NCBI RefSeq assembly: GCF_947501905.1
Contig: NZ_CANMXL010000008.1
Location: 1 to 41,672 of the forward strand
Length of the DNA: 41,672 bases
DNA from: an uncultured Winogradskyella sp.
GTDB taxonomy: Bacteria; Bacteroidota; Bacteroidia; Flavobacteriales; Flavobacteriaceae
Direction: 5' to 3'
A program made the position numbers and the translations under genes. This document shows positions 35,090 to 41,672 of the stretch, in pieces. How positions within the stretch are numbered: the first letter of the stretch is position 1; each line of letters starts with the position of its first letter. The notes beneath the pieces are model-generated. The model did not search any database, was not told the DNA's origin, and saw only the letters and a list, made by a program, of their open reading frames with translations.

Positions 35090-35824
35090 CTATTGTTTTC
35101 TAATACTACCAGAAACACCGTCACTTTTATTGACTTTTTCAGGATTACCTGAGTATTTAATGCTTCCGCCACTTGTAGCGTTTGCCGTCAACTCTTTAGA
35201 TGTATTAACAGAAATGCTTGCGCCACTTGTTGCAGAAACTCTTGTAGTTTTTGCTTTTAAATCTCCAGCTCTTACATAACTTCCACTAGTTGCAGAAACA
35301 CTTAATTCATCAGTACGTCCACTGATTTTAATTCCTGCGCCACTTGTAGACTCACATTTAAGTCTATTGGTTATAATATCAATATCTACATGACTACCAC
35401 TAGTAGATTCAATGGTTAGCTTATCCATATCAAATGTGTTCTCAGAAGCTACATAAGCACCACTTGTTGTTTCTATATCATATAATCCTCTAACAGTTAG
35501 GATTACTTTTTTTGAAGTAGATGATTTTATGTTTTCGTTAGTTGAGATTCTTAGAACACCATTATCTTCGTCTACTTCTGTAGTAATTACGTCTTGTAAG
35601 TTTTGATCAGCCTCTACTTTAAGAGATACAGTGTTACCTTGAGTTAACTCAACTTCAACACCTCTACTTACTTTTATTTTATCAAAGTCGTCGGAGATAT
35701 TACGTTTTTCGATTGTTACATTTCCGTCACCTGAGACGCCAGGTCCGAGATTAACGTCAAAGACGCAGGATGTTATAAATAGTGCAACTATACTTGCTGC
35801 GATAATTCTTGCTAATGTGCTCAT
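35090..35824 (-). CDS. DUF2807 lipoprotein with Ser-Gly repeat ladder
   Basis: This 244-residue protein has the lipoprotein signal MSTLARIIAASIVALFITSC, Cys 20. The head GIN domain begins at GDGNVTIEKRNISDDFDKIK. From about residue 125 a ladder of TSG turns recurs every 17-22 residues (TTSGAY, STSGSH, STSGAG, ATSGSY, ATSGAS, ATSGGS), as in a regular beta helix. It is probably exposed on a membrane surface. The function is unknown; adhesion is a guess. It sits between the NTF2-like and TraB-like genes in the PadR cluster. Confidence 0.82.
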   Translation of the reverse strand: MSTLARIIAASIVALFITSCVFDVNLGPGVSGDGNVTIEKRNISDDFDKIKVSRGVEVELTQGNTVSLKVEADQNLQDVITTEVDEDNGVLRISTNENIKSSTSKKVILTVRGLYDIETTSGAYVASENTFDMDKLTIESTSGSHVDIDIITNRLKCESTSGAGIKISGRTDELSVSATSGSYVRAGDLKAKTTRVSATSGASISVNTSKELTANATSGGSIKYSGNPEKVNKSDGVSGSIRKQ

Positions 35825-35845
35825 GATTGTTTGTTTTTTGATTGA

Positions 35846-35868
35846 CCCTTCGACTAGCTCAGGCCGAG
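35846..35868. repeat. CCCTTCGACT...CTCAGG intergenic element
   Basis: The 23 bases at 35846-35868 resemble a short GC-rich element scattered between genes in many Flavobacteriia (CTTCGACT-x-GCTCAGG type). Only one copy is seen in this window, so repeat status rests on memory. Confidence 0.35.
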
Positions 35869-35871
35869 TGA

Positions 35872-36675
35872 TTATTGTTTAATTGCTGTTTCAACTATTT
35901 TTCCATTTTCCTTAACTACCATTCTAGATATGTTTCCATTTTCATTTTTTGTGAATTCAAAAATGAGAGATGCTTCTGAATGTGCAAAAGTGTTTTGAGA
36001 TATGGCTACTATTATTGCTTCCATTTCACCAGCTTTTAGGCTAAGATTATTACCGCTAAGTTTTATAGTAACATTTCCAGTTTTTGGAGCTTTGTAATTC
36101 CCAGTATATGAACTCAATATTTGTTGAGGTATTACAACAGATTTAAGCTCTTTCTTAATCTCTTTTGCGATATGATTATAACTAAACACACGCTTAATCT
36201 CCCATTTTCCATTGGTTAATAACCATAAATGCGAGAATTGAGCAGAGTTGTCACTGTCATCGAATTTTAAATCTTTTACCTGTGAGAAATAATGAACTCC
36301 TTTTTGGATAGTACCATAAAGTTTTCCGTTATTGTATAAAGGAAAAACTTCTAAGCTTTCTTCAACTAGGTATCGATTTATCTTTTCTGTATTATTTGGT
36401 TTACATAGGCCACTTTTTACACCTTTAATAAAAACAGTTTTTCCTTTTTCAATACCGCTTTTATCGTGGTAAAACTCTAAATCTTCAGCTAAAAACCTTT
36501 CAAATTGGCTAATATCACAAGTATTAAAACCAACACTAAATAGTAAACTATCGTTGGTTTTTAATGTTTTGTATAACTCAGAGGTTTTATCCACTTGAGC
36601 ATATGCAATACCGGAAGTGATTATCAGTCCGATAGTGCATAGCAAAAGTATTTTGATTGATTTTGATTGATTCAT
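35872..36675 (-). CDS. Secreted NTF2-like (DUF4440) protein
   Basis: This 267-residue protein has a signal peptide (MNQSKSIKILLLCTIGLIIT, cleaved near AYA-Q). The first half has the SnoaL/DUF4440 pattern: DSLLFSVGFNTCDISQFERF, DLEFYHDKSGIEKGK and FSHLWLLTNGKWEIKRVFSY. The second half (IPQQILSSYTGNYKAPKTG onward) is a strand-rich domain like those following beta-lactamase-type proteins. No catalytic residues can be named. It lies in the PadR-PspC run, preceded by a tandem CAATCA leader. Confidence 0.75.
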   Translation of the reverse strand: MNQSKSIKILLLCTIGLIITSGIAYAQVDKTSELYKTLKTNDSLLFSVGFNTCDISQFERFLAEDLEFYHDKSGIEKGKTVFIKGVKSGLCKPNNTEKINRYLVEESLEVFPLYNNGKLYGTIQKGVHYFSQVKDLKFDDSDNSAQFSHLWLLTNGKWEIKRVFSYNHIAKEIKKELKSVVIPQQILSSYTGNYKAPKTGNVTIKLSGNNLSLKAGEMEAIIVAISQNTFAHSEASLIFEFTKNENGNISRMVVKENGKIVETAIKQ

Positions 36676-36773
36676 GTTTTTGATTGATGATTTAAAAACA
36701 GTTCAAATATTTAAAAAATGATTGGTTGGTAAAATTTTAAATACCTGAACTGTTGATTGATTGACCTGAATTG

Positions 36774-38633
36774 TTAATTGTCGTTGTTTTTAGTTTTGAT
36801 TTCGACACCAGTTTCGTCATCGATTCTTACTTGGACATCAGAACCATTTGCTTTAATGCCATCGGAATCGATTTTTAGTTTCACACTGTCACCAGATTTA
36901 ATAACAATGCCTTCTTCCGAATTGATTTTTAAAGAACTTCTTTGGTTTCTAGTCTCATATTCAGTTTCTTCTTCGGTACAAGATTCGCAGATAACATCAT
37001 CTTCAATAATTCTTAAATACTTTTCTTCCATGCCATTATCTAAGATGTCATTGTAATAACTTGAATTTCTGTGAAAACTATAAGTATTATTGTCTGCATA
37101 GAGTATAGAACCTTCAGGTAGATAAACTATTACTGTGACTTCTTGTTCACTAAATTTATTATCTAAACTAGTAGTTAGGTAGGCATCTAGTTTTAATTCG
37201 TTATTACTAAATGCGTAATTGTAATTTATGTTTTGTGCTCTTTGTTTTGCTACATCATAGTTGCTCCCTGAAGCCCTTTTCTCTATTACTATTCTACCTA
37301 TTGAATCAGTAGTAGATCTTACTATAAGTCTTATGTCTGAATTATAAATGATGCGGTCATCATTTTCTTCTCTAGCTAAACTGTAACTGTTGTTATGTCT
37401 ATAGAAATACTTATTATAATTTTCATTTGTGACCATTTTTACTGTTAAAGTATCATTTGGCCTTATGTCTAATTGTTCTTTAGCTGTAACTCTTGAGTCA
37501 AATGCGTGTTCAGTTGCTTGCTTAACACCAGTAACTGCTAATCCTATTATGGCAATTATCCATAAACCAAAAAGTGTAAATTTTGCAGGATTTCCTATAG
37601 ATTTTAAGTTGTTTACTAAGATTTTTAATCCTAGATAAAACAAAAAGAAAAATGGTATTCCTACAGCAAAAAATAGCAGAAGGGACATTAACCAAATAGG
37701 AACATTAGCAGTATTAGCAGCATCTACAAAATCCATTCCTGGAAAGTGTACAGCATCTGTAACTCCTATGGTAAAGAAAGCAATAAGAAGTCCTAATAAG
37801 GCACTTATACCAGTTATAATCATTATAATCCCAAAGAACTTAGCAAAGACTTTAAGAAAGAACATGACGATGTCTCCTATAGTTTCAAAAAAGTTTCGTG
37901 ACTTGTTTTTTAGTCGGTTACCTTGCTTTTCAAAATCTACACTTTTTACAGTTTCTGATATGTTGTCAGCGACATTTTCAAAACCTTCTTTAATATTGTC
38001 TCCGTGTTTTTTAAAGTCTACATTTTTAACCTTCTCGGATACAACGTCAATACCGTCTTTAATTTTTTTTTCGATGTTGCTAATATTTACCGGTTCACCA
38101 GTCATGGTTAGCTTTTCGGCTGTTGTACCAGCTTCTGGGACTAAAGCCCAGAAGATGAGATAGATTAAAATAAAAGTACCGCCAGAAAGTAAAGCAAATA
38201 ATGCCCAAAGTAAACGTACCCAGACCATGTCTATACCCAAATAGTGACTAAGACCAGCAGCTACACCACCTATGTAAGAGTTATCTGTATCACGGTATAG
38301 TTTTTTGCTTGGCCCGCTTTTGGTTTGTCGTTGTTTTTTGTGTTGAGGTTCGTCTTCAAAAATTTCATCGTCAACCAAATAATCTTCTGGTTGCCCCATG
38401 ATTGTAATAACCTCGTCAACGAGTTTTATACCTACAACTTGTTTGTCGTTTTGTATGCGCTCACTAAAAAGTTCTGCGATACGTGCTTCTATATCTGATA
38501 TAATTTCAGAGCGACCTTGAGAGTCTGTAAATGAACGTCTTATAGCCTCAAGATAGCGCGATAACTTAAGATATGCGTCTTCGTCTATATGGAAGAATAC
38601 CCCTGCTAAATTTATATTGACTGTTTTATTCAT
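36774..38633 (-). CDS. PspC domain membrane protein
   Basis: This 619-residue protein begins with an N-terminal cytoplasmic segment (NINLAGVFFHIDEDAYLKLS). A PspC domain follows at residues 110-168 (LYRDTDNSYIGGVAAGLSHY, then a membrane helix). An amphipathic repeat with two VKxVDFxK motifs comes next, then three or four membrane helices, and a C-terminal region with beta strands. PspC in proteobacteria senses envelope stress; here a similar role is inferred. The start overlaps the padR stop as ATGA (38630-38633), so both are made together, the common padR-pspC arrangement. Confidence 0.88.
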   Translation of the reverse strand: MNKTVNINLAGVFFHIDEDAYLKLSRYLEAIRRSFTDSQGRSEIISDIEARIAELFSERIQNDKQVVGIKLVDEVITIMGQPEDYLVDDEIFEDEPQHKKQRQTKSGPSKKLYRDTDNSYIGGVAAGLSHYLGIDMVWVRLLWALFALLSGGTFILIYLIFWALVPEAGTTAEKLTMTGEPVNISNIEKKIKDGIDVVSEKVKNVDFKKHGDNIKEGFENVADNISETVKSVDFEKQGNRLKNKSRNFFETIGDIVMFFLKVFAKFFGIIMIITGISALLGLLIAFFTIGVTDAVHFPGMDFVDAANTANVPIWLMSLLLFFAVGIPFFFLFYLGLKILVNNLKSIGNPAKFTLFGLWIIAIIGLAVTGVKQATEHAFDSRVTAKEQLDIRPNDTLTVKMVTNENYNKYFYRHNNSYSLAREENDDRIIYNSDIRLIVRSTTDSIGRIVIEKRASGSNYDVAKQRAQNINYNYAFSNNELKLDAYLTTSLDNKFSEQEVTVIVYLPEGSILYADNNTYSFHRNSSYYNDILDNGMEEKYLRIIEDDVICESCTEEETEYETRNQRSSLKINSEEGIVIKSGDSVKLKIDSDGIKANGSDVQVRIDDETGVEIKTKNNDN

Positions 38634-38971
38634 TTTTTTGTTGTTTTTGTGCGTGTTACTAGGTTTACTGCGTTTTGTAATTCACTCCAAGTCGTGTTTA
38701 ATTCTTTTAGGAATAACTTCCCTGTTTCCGTAAGACCGTAATATTTTCTTGGCGGTCCAGAAGTAGATTCTTCCCAACGATAATTGAGAAGTCCTGCGTT
38801 TTTTAATCTTGTCAATAGCGGATATATAGTTCCTTCTACAACAAGCATTTTTGCGTCTTTAAGCGTGCCAAGAATTTCTGCAACGTATGCATCATCATCT
38901 TTTAAGATGGATAAAATGCAGTATTCTAAAACGCCTTTACGCATTTGTGCTTTTGTGTTTTCTATCTTCAT
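38630..38971 (-). CDS. PadR family transcriptional regulator
   Basis: This 113-residue winged-helix protein has the PadR pattern: MRKGVLEYCILSILKDDDAY, then AEILGTLKDAKMLVVEGTIYPLLTRLKNAGLL (recognition helix within residues 45-60), then the wing WEESTSGPPRKYYGLTETG and a short C-terminal helix for dimer formation. PadR proteins usually repress their own operon and respond to small molecules. Its translational coupling to the PspC gene suggests it controls the cluster down to 34230. Confidence 0.93.
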   Translation of the reverse strand: MKIENTKAQMRKGVLEYCILSILKDDDAYVAEILGTLKDAKMLVVEGTIYPLLTRLKNAGLLNYRWEESTSGPPRKYYGLTETGKLFLKELNTTWSELQNAVNLVTRTKTTKK

Positions 38972-39053
38972 ACTTTTATGAGATTAACATTTAATAAACT
39001 GTTCATTTTTTGATTGATTTGATTGATGATTGGCTGAAATAATCCAGCATATA

Positions 39054-39500
39054 TTATTTTAAAAAATTGATTGTAAGTGGATAATTATAGTCTTTTCCGT
39101 CTCTTGCTGATATACTAGCTTTTACAATAAGTGCTAACTCTATTAAAAAGCCGAGAAAGGCAATAATGCCTATCCCACCAGTTATGTAGAGTAAAGGAGA
39201 AGGTCTTCCTATATTAATATGAAAATCGTAAATCCCATTAAAATCTATAAAGTCTATACCATTGAAAACTTTAAAAATGAAAAATGGGATACTAATTGTA
39301 CCAATAATTAAAGCATATAAAAGAATACTTATCTGAAAATTAATAGCTTGTTTTCCATGTTTGTCAACAAAGTCTGATTTATCCTTGTTAGCTACCCATA
39401 ATACAATTGGTCCTATGAAATTTCCAAATGGTATTAGGAATCTTGAAAAAGTAGATAAATGTATAAAAGTTGCTATGTTTTTATGATGCTCTGTTGTCAT
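39054..39500 (-). CDS. DUF4870 membrane protein
   Basis: This 148-residue protein has about three membrane helices. The DUF4870 signature is visible: IATFIHLSTFSRFLIPFGNF, then GPIVLWVANKDKSDFVDKHG and KQAINFQISILLYALI. The C-terminal helix is ITGGIGIIAFLGFLIELALI. The function is unknown; members are often near PspC and PadR genes. It has its own promoter, and the 82-bp gap before padR holds CAATCA repeats. Confidence 0.85.
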   Translation of the reverse strand: MTTEHHKNIATFIHLSTFSRFLIPFGNFIGPIVLWVANKDKSDFVDKHGKQAINFQISILLYALIIGTISIPFFIFKVFNGIDFIDFNGIYDFHINIGRPSPLLYITGGIGIIAFLGFLIELALIVKASISARDGKDYNYPLTINFLK

Positions 39501-39529
39501 TTTACAAAAGTATATAATAGTTTCTTATG

Positions 39530-39561
39530 CAAATATATATCCAAACAAAGGTATTATGCAA
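39530..39561 (-). promoter_or_regulatory. Promoter of the DUF4870 gene
   Basis: On the minus strand TTG (39561-39559) and TATATTTG (39537-39530) have a 21-nt spacer. This fits the Bacteroidota consensus, 29 bp before the ATG. Confidence 0.6.
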
Positions 39562-39709
39562 AACATAGTACTAAAAATTAACAATTTATTAACATATTCG
39601 AATGATTGAATATATCATTTTAATAAGTGACTCTATCCTTTAAATACAGGCAATTCCATAAAAAAATGACATGAAAAAATGAAGATATTGAAAACTAGAA
39701 CTAAGATGT

Positions 39710-39796
39710 TTAATGATTTTTTGAATATAAATATTCACGTAGCTTATATACCAAGAAGAGTAAAAAGGCTATAATGATAATGTATATAAACTTCAT
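39710..39796 (-). CDS. Candidate 28-residue membrane peptide
   Basis: A short ORF starts at ATG 39796 and ends at TAA 39710. It begins MKFIYIIIIAFLLFLVYKLR and ends in a polar tail (EYLYSKNH). That is one perfect membrane helix with a positive inner flank. An in-frame TGA lies four codons before the ATG. It occupies a 431-bp gap in which nothing else convincing is seen; a 31-residue ORF on the other strand at 39679-39774 lacks such features. Whether it is translated is unknown. Confidence 0.35.
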   Translation of the reverse strand: MKFIYIIIIAFLLFLVYKLREYLYSKNH

Positions 39797-39931
39797 AATG
39801 ATTAGTCATTGTCTATTTATATAACAGCTATGATTTAATAACACCTACTTTTTCAATAAAATGTTTCTTAAGACATAATTTAGTTATCCCAAAGTGATAT
39901 ATTTATATCATATAATTTGTCATGTTTTATT

Positions 39932-40390
39932 ATGAGAATAACACCACGTAAATTAAATTCCTTTTTATTATTCAAATTACCCGCGGCATATTTTACTGGC
40001 GTAAGAGCTACGTATTTAGATGATGCCAAATGTACTGTTAGTGTAAAGTACCGTTGGATTAATCAGAACCCATTTAGCTCTATGTTTTGGGCAGTACAAG
40101 GTATGGCAGCAGAGTTAACTACGGGTGCTTTAGTGATGAAAAAGATTAGAGAGAGTGGTCAAAAAGTATCCATGTTAGTGGCTAGTAATAATGCATCATT
40201 TACAAAAAAGGCTACAGGAAGAATCACTTTTGAATGTATTGAAGGCTATAAAATCGATGAAGCCATCTCCAATGCTATAGATACTAAAGAAGGGCAAACC
40301 GTCTGGTTAAATGCAAAAGGTATTAATAAAGAAGGCATACAAGTATCTGATTTTAATTTTGAATGGACGTTAAAAATAAAAAGTGAATAG
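39932..40390 (+). CDS. DUF4442 hotdog-fold protein
   Basis: This is 152 residues from the ATG at 39932. A TTG at 39917 would add five residues of no known merit. The sequence has the DUF4442 pattern of thioesterase-like hotdog proteins: FKLPAAYFTGVRATYLDDAK, YRWINQNPFSSMFWAVQGMAAEL and a C-terminal strand FNFEWTLKIKSE. Acyl-CoA thioesterase activity is suggested by the fold, but no catalytic residue can be assigned. It lies about 100 bp before the AIM24 gene in the same orientation. Confidence 0.82.
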   Translation: MRITPRKLNSFLLFKLPAAYFTGVRATYLDDAKCTVSVKYRWINQNPFSSMFWAVQGMAAELTTGALVMKKIRESGQKVSMLVASNNASFTKKATGRITFECIEGYKIDEAISNAIDTKEGQTVWLNAKGINKEGIQVSDFNFEWTLKIKSE

Positions 40391-40493
40391 TTATATTTTC
40401 AATACTTCGCTGAAGTAAAAATGTAGTTGAATTGTTTGTAACAAAATCATAATCAATTCAACATATATGTAAATCAAAAAAATAATCAATAAG

Positions 40494-41294
40494 ATGACAG
40501 CACACGAAATAGATTATCGTATTTACGGAGAAGAAATGCAATATGTAGAAATAGAACTTGATCCACAAGAAGGTGTTATTGCAGAATCTGGAAGTTTTAT
40601 GATGATGGATGATGGGATAAAAATGGATACCATTTTTGGAGATGGTTCACAAAAAGATAAAGGTTTTTTAGGTAAAATATTAGGCGCAGGAAAACGTATT
40701 CTTACCGGTGAGAGTTTGTTTATGACCGCTTTTTATAATGACCTTGTAGGAAAACGAAATGTATCATTTGCTTCACCCTATCCAGGAAAAATAATACCAA
40801 TTGATTTGACAGAATTTGGAGAAAAGTTTATATGTCAAAAGGATGCTTTCTTATGTGCTGCAAAAGGTGTAAGTATAGGTATTGAGTTTTCTAAAAAACT
40901 TGGACGGGGTCTTTTTGGAGGCGAAGGTTTTATTATGCAAAAACTCGAAGGTGATGGTATGGCATTTGTTCATGCAGGAGGAACAATGGCAGAAAGAACT
41001 TTGGAAGCCGGTGAAGTTATGCGTGTCGACACAGGCTGTATAGTTGGATTCACACAAAATGTCAATTATGATATCGAGTTTGTAGGCGGTATAAAGAATT
41101 CAATATTTGGAGGTGAAGGTTTGTTTTTTGCCAAACTTGAAGGTCCAGGAAAAGTATACATACAATCACTACCATTTAGTCGACTAGCAGACCGAGTTAT
41201 TGCATCTGCACCAAAAGCTGGAGGAAAAAGTAGAGGAGAAGGTAGTATTCTTGGAGGCCTCGGCGATTTGTTGGATGGTGATAATCGATTTTGA
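40494..41294 (+). CDS. AIM24/TIGR00266 family protein
   Basis: This is a 266-residue protein of the AIM24 family. The pattern is VEIELDPQEGVIAESGSFMM, a glycine-rich ILGAGKRILTGESLFMTAFY, FICQKDAFLCAAKGVSIGIE and FGGEGFIMQKLEGDGMAFVH. It ends with SLPFSRLADRVI and a Gly-rich tail. The fold is a beta-sandwich trimer. The yeast relative acts in mitochondrial inner-membrane organisation, but the bacterial function is not established. A terminator follows 27 bp after the stop. Confidence 0.9.
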   Translation: MTAHEIDYRIYGEEMQYVEIELDPQEGVIAESGSFMMMDDGIKMDTIFGDGSQKDKGFLGKILGAGKRILTGESLFMTAFYNDLVGKRNVSFASPYPGKIIPIDLTEFGEKFICQKDAFLCAAKGVSIGIEFSKKLGRGLFGGEGFIMQKLEGDGMAFVHAGGTMAERTLEAGEVMRVDTGCIVGFTQNVNYDIEFVGGIKNSIFGGEGLFFAKLEGPGKVYIQSLPFSRLADRVIASAPKAGGKSRGEGSILGGLGDLLDGDNRF

Positions 41295-41320
41295 TTCTTT
41301 AAAAATTGAGGTAAGATTTT

Positions 41321-41351
41321 AAAAAGGTTGTGTTTTTTGCGCAACCTTTTT
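41321..41351 (+). terminator. Terminator after the AIM24 gene
   Basis: AAAAAGGTTG pairs with CAACCTTTTT around an 11-nt loop, and further T follow. Confidence 0.85.
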
Positions 41352-41394
41352 TAGTTCAGAGCATCTTAATTACATGAACTAAAAAAAAAATGCA

Positions 41395-41499
41395 ATGAGA
41401 AATTTTACTTTATTATTTAGATTTTTACTAGTCTATGACTTGTACTATTATCAAACTATGAATGTCCCAGATACTAACTTCAAAAGATGCATTAGTTAA
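41395..41499 (+). pseudogene. Decayed N-terminus of a secreted protein (VPDTNFK motif)
   Basis: A 34-codon ORF reads MRNFTLLFRFLLVYDLYYYQ, a signal-peptide-like start, then TMNVPDTNFKRCIS and a TAA. The V/I-P-D-x-NF-K/E motif right after the signal is the usual beginning of large secreted leucine-rich-repeat or T9SS-type proteins in Flavobacteriia. The frame ends at once (TAA, then another TAA two codons later), so only the N-terminus remains. The signal itself looks altered (R and D inside the hydrophobic part). Motif recall is from memory. Confidence 0.45.
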
Positions 41500-41539
41500 G
41501 ACTAATTTTTCTTTTGCAGATAACCGATTTTAAAAACAT

Positions 41540-41579
41540 CCATAAGAGGTTTTCTTAAACTGCTAACAACTTCTTATGG
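41540..41579 (+). repeat. 12-bp inverted repeat upstream of the last lipoprotein gene
   Basis: CCATAAGAGGTT (41540-41551) pairs with AACTTCTTATGG (41568-41579) with one G-T pair. It lies 28 bp before the ATG at 41607. It is not followed by a T run, so a leader hairpin or protein site is more likely than a terminator. AAACATCCA also occurs directly repeated on both sides. Confidence 0.4.
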
Positions 41580-41606
41580 TTTAAACATCCACATTAAAAA
41601 AATAAT

Positions 41607-41672
41607 ATGAAAAAAATAAATAAAATAATCTTTGTCGGTCTCTTAGCATTGCTAATGGGATGTAACGACGCA
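41607..41672 (+). CDS. Lipoprotein, 3' end outside window
   Basis: The first 22 codons read MKKINKIIFVGLLALLMGC and then NDA. This is a complete lipoprotein signal with lipidation Cys at residue 19. The rest of the gene lies beyond the window, so the family cannot be named. Confidence 0.75.
   Translation, partial: MKKINKIIFVGLLALLMGCNDA

Noticed and set aside
37768..38163. 131-codon plus-strand ORF
   Set aside because: It is antisense to the PspC gene, with no start context or recognisable domain.
39679..39774. 31-residue plus-strand ORF MKILKTRTKMF...
   Set aside because: It overlaps the hydrophobic minus-strand peptide and has no signal, helix or family feature.

Overview
The window looks like chromosome from a marine-type member of the Flavobacteriaceae (Bacteroidota). 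The evidence is the low GC content, the weak ribosome binding sites, several matches to the Bacteroidota promoter -7 element TAnnTTTG, a 540-residue signal peptidase I, many short lipoproteins, the parA-parB-DUF5683-dapB-lepB-wbqC gene order, and the mutL-rhomboid-rhomboid-EEP gene order. I cannot assign a genus from sequence alone.

Positions 1-4880 are an accessory polymorphic-toxin locus. It opens with the 3' end of an RHS/YD-repeat gene carrying a variable C-terminal toxin tip, overlapped by 4 bp by an Imm42-like immunity gene and closed by a perfect 26-nt palindrome. Next comes a promoter-proximal fragment of a second RHS core, in frame with a metzincin-type metalloprotease (HExxHxxGxxH), followed by a small lipoprotein. 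A third unit has a possible short trace of the same RHS core and another small lipoprotein. The last two units end in near-identical 59-nt terminator copies. This reads as one expressed RHS tip followed by displaced, exchangeable tip/immunity cassettes.

Positions 4888-13341 are housekeeping. A minus-strand group has recF, a lipoprotein and a DUF721 (DciA-like) protein. A plus-strand group has a YfgM-like TPR protein and ribH, then two related small membrane proteins, mutL, two rhomboid proteases and a membrane-anchored EEP-family protein.

Positions 13333-19018 form a tight minus-strand run: parA, parB, DUF5683, dapB, lepB, wbqC and DUF6122. It links chromosome partitioning, lysine/peptidoglycan precursor synthesis and protein export. 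Positions 19153-27203 hold an M16 peptidase, the two methylmalonyl-CoA mutase subunits with a lipoprotein gene between them, a FtsB/DivIC-like protein and uridine kinase. Positions 27251-31217 hold a lipoprotein cytochrome c, a PQQ-type sugar dehydrogenase and a TonB-dependent receptor. The receptor's natural signal peptide seems to begin at an ATA codon.

A tRNA-Pro(TGG) with a good promoter and terminator lies at 31386-31460, followed by a lipoprotein and thioredoxin reductase. Positions 33195-39500 hold an envelope-stress-like group: PadR regulator, PspC-domain protein, NTF2-like protein, two DUF2807 adhesin-like proteins, a TraB/TIKI-like protein and a DUF4870 protein. The end of the window has a DUF4442 protein, an AIM24-family protein, a decayed start of a secreted protein (41395-41499) and the first codons of another lipoprotein.
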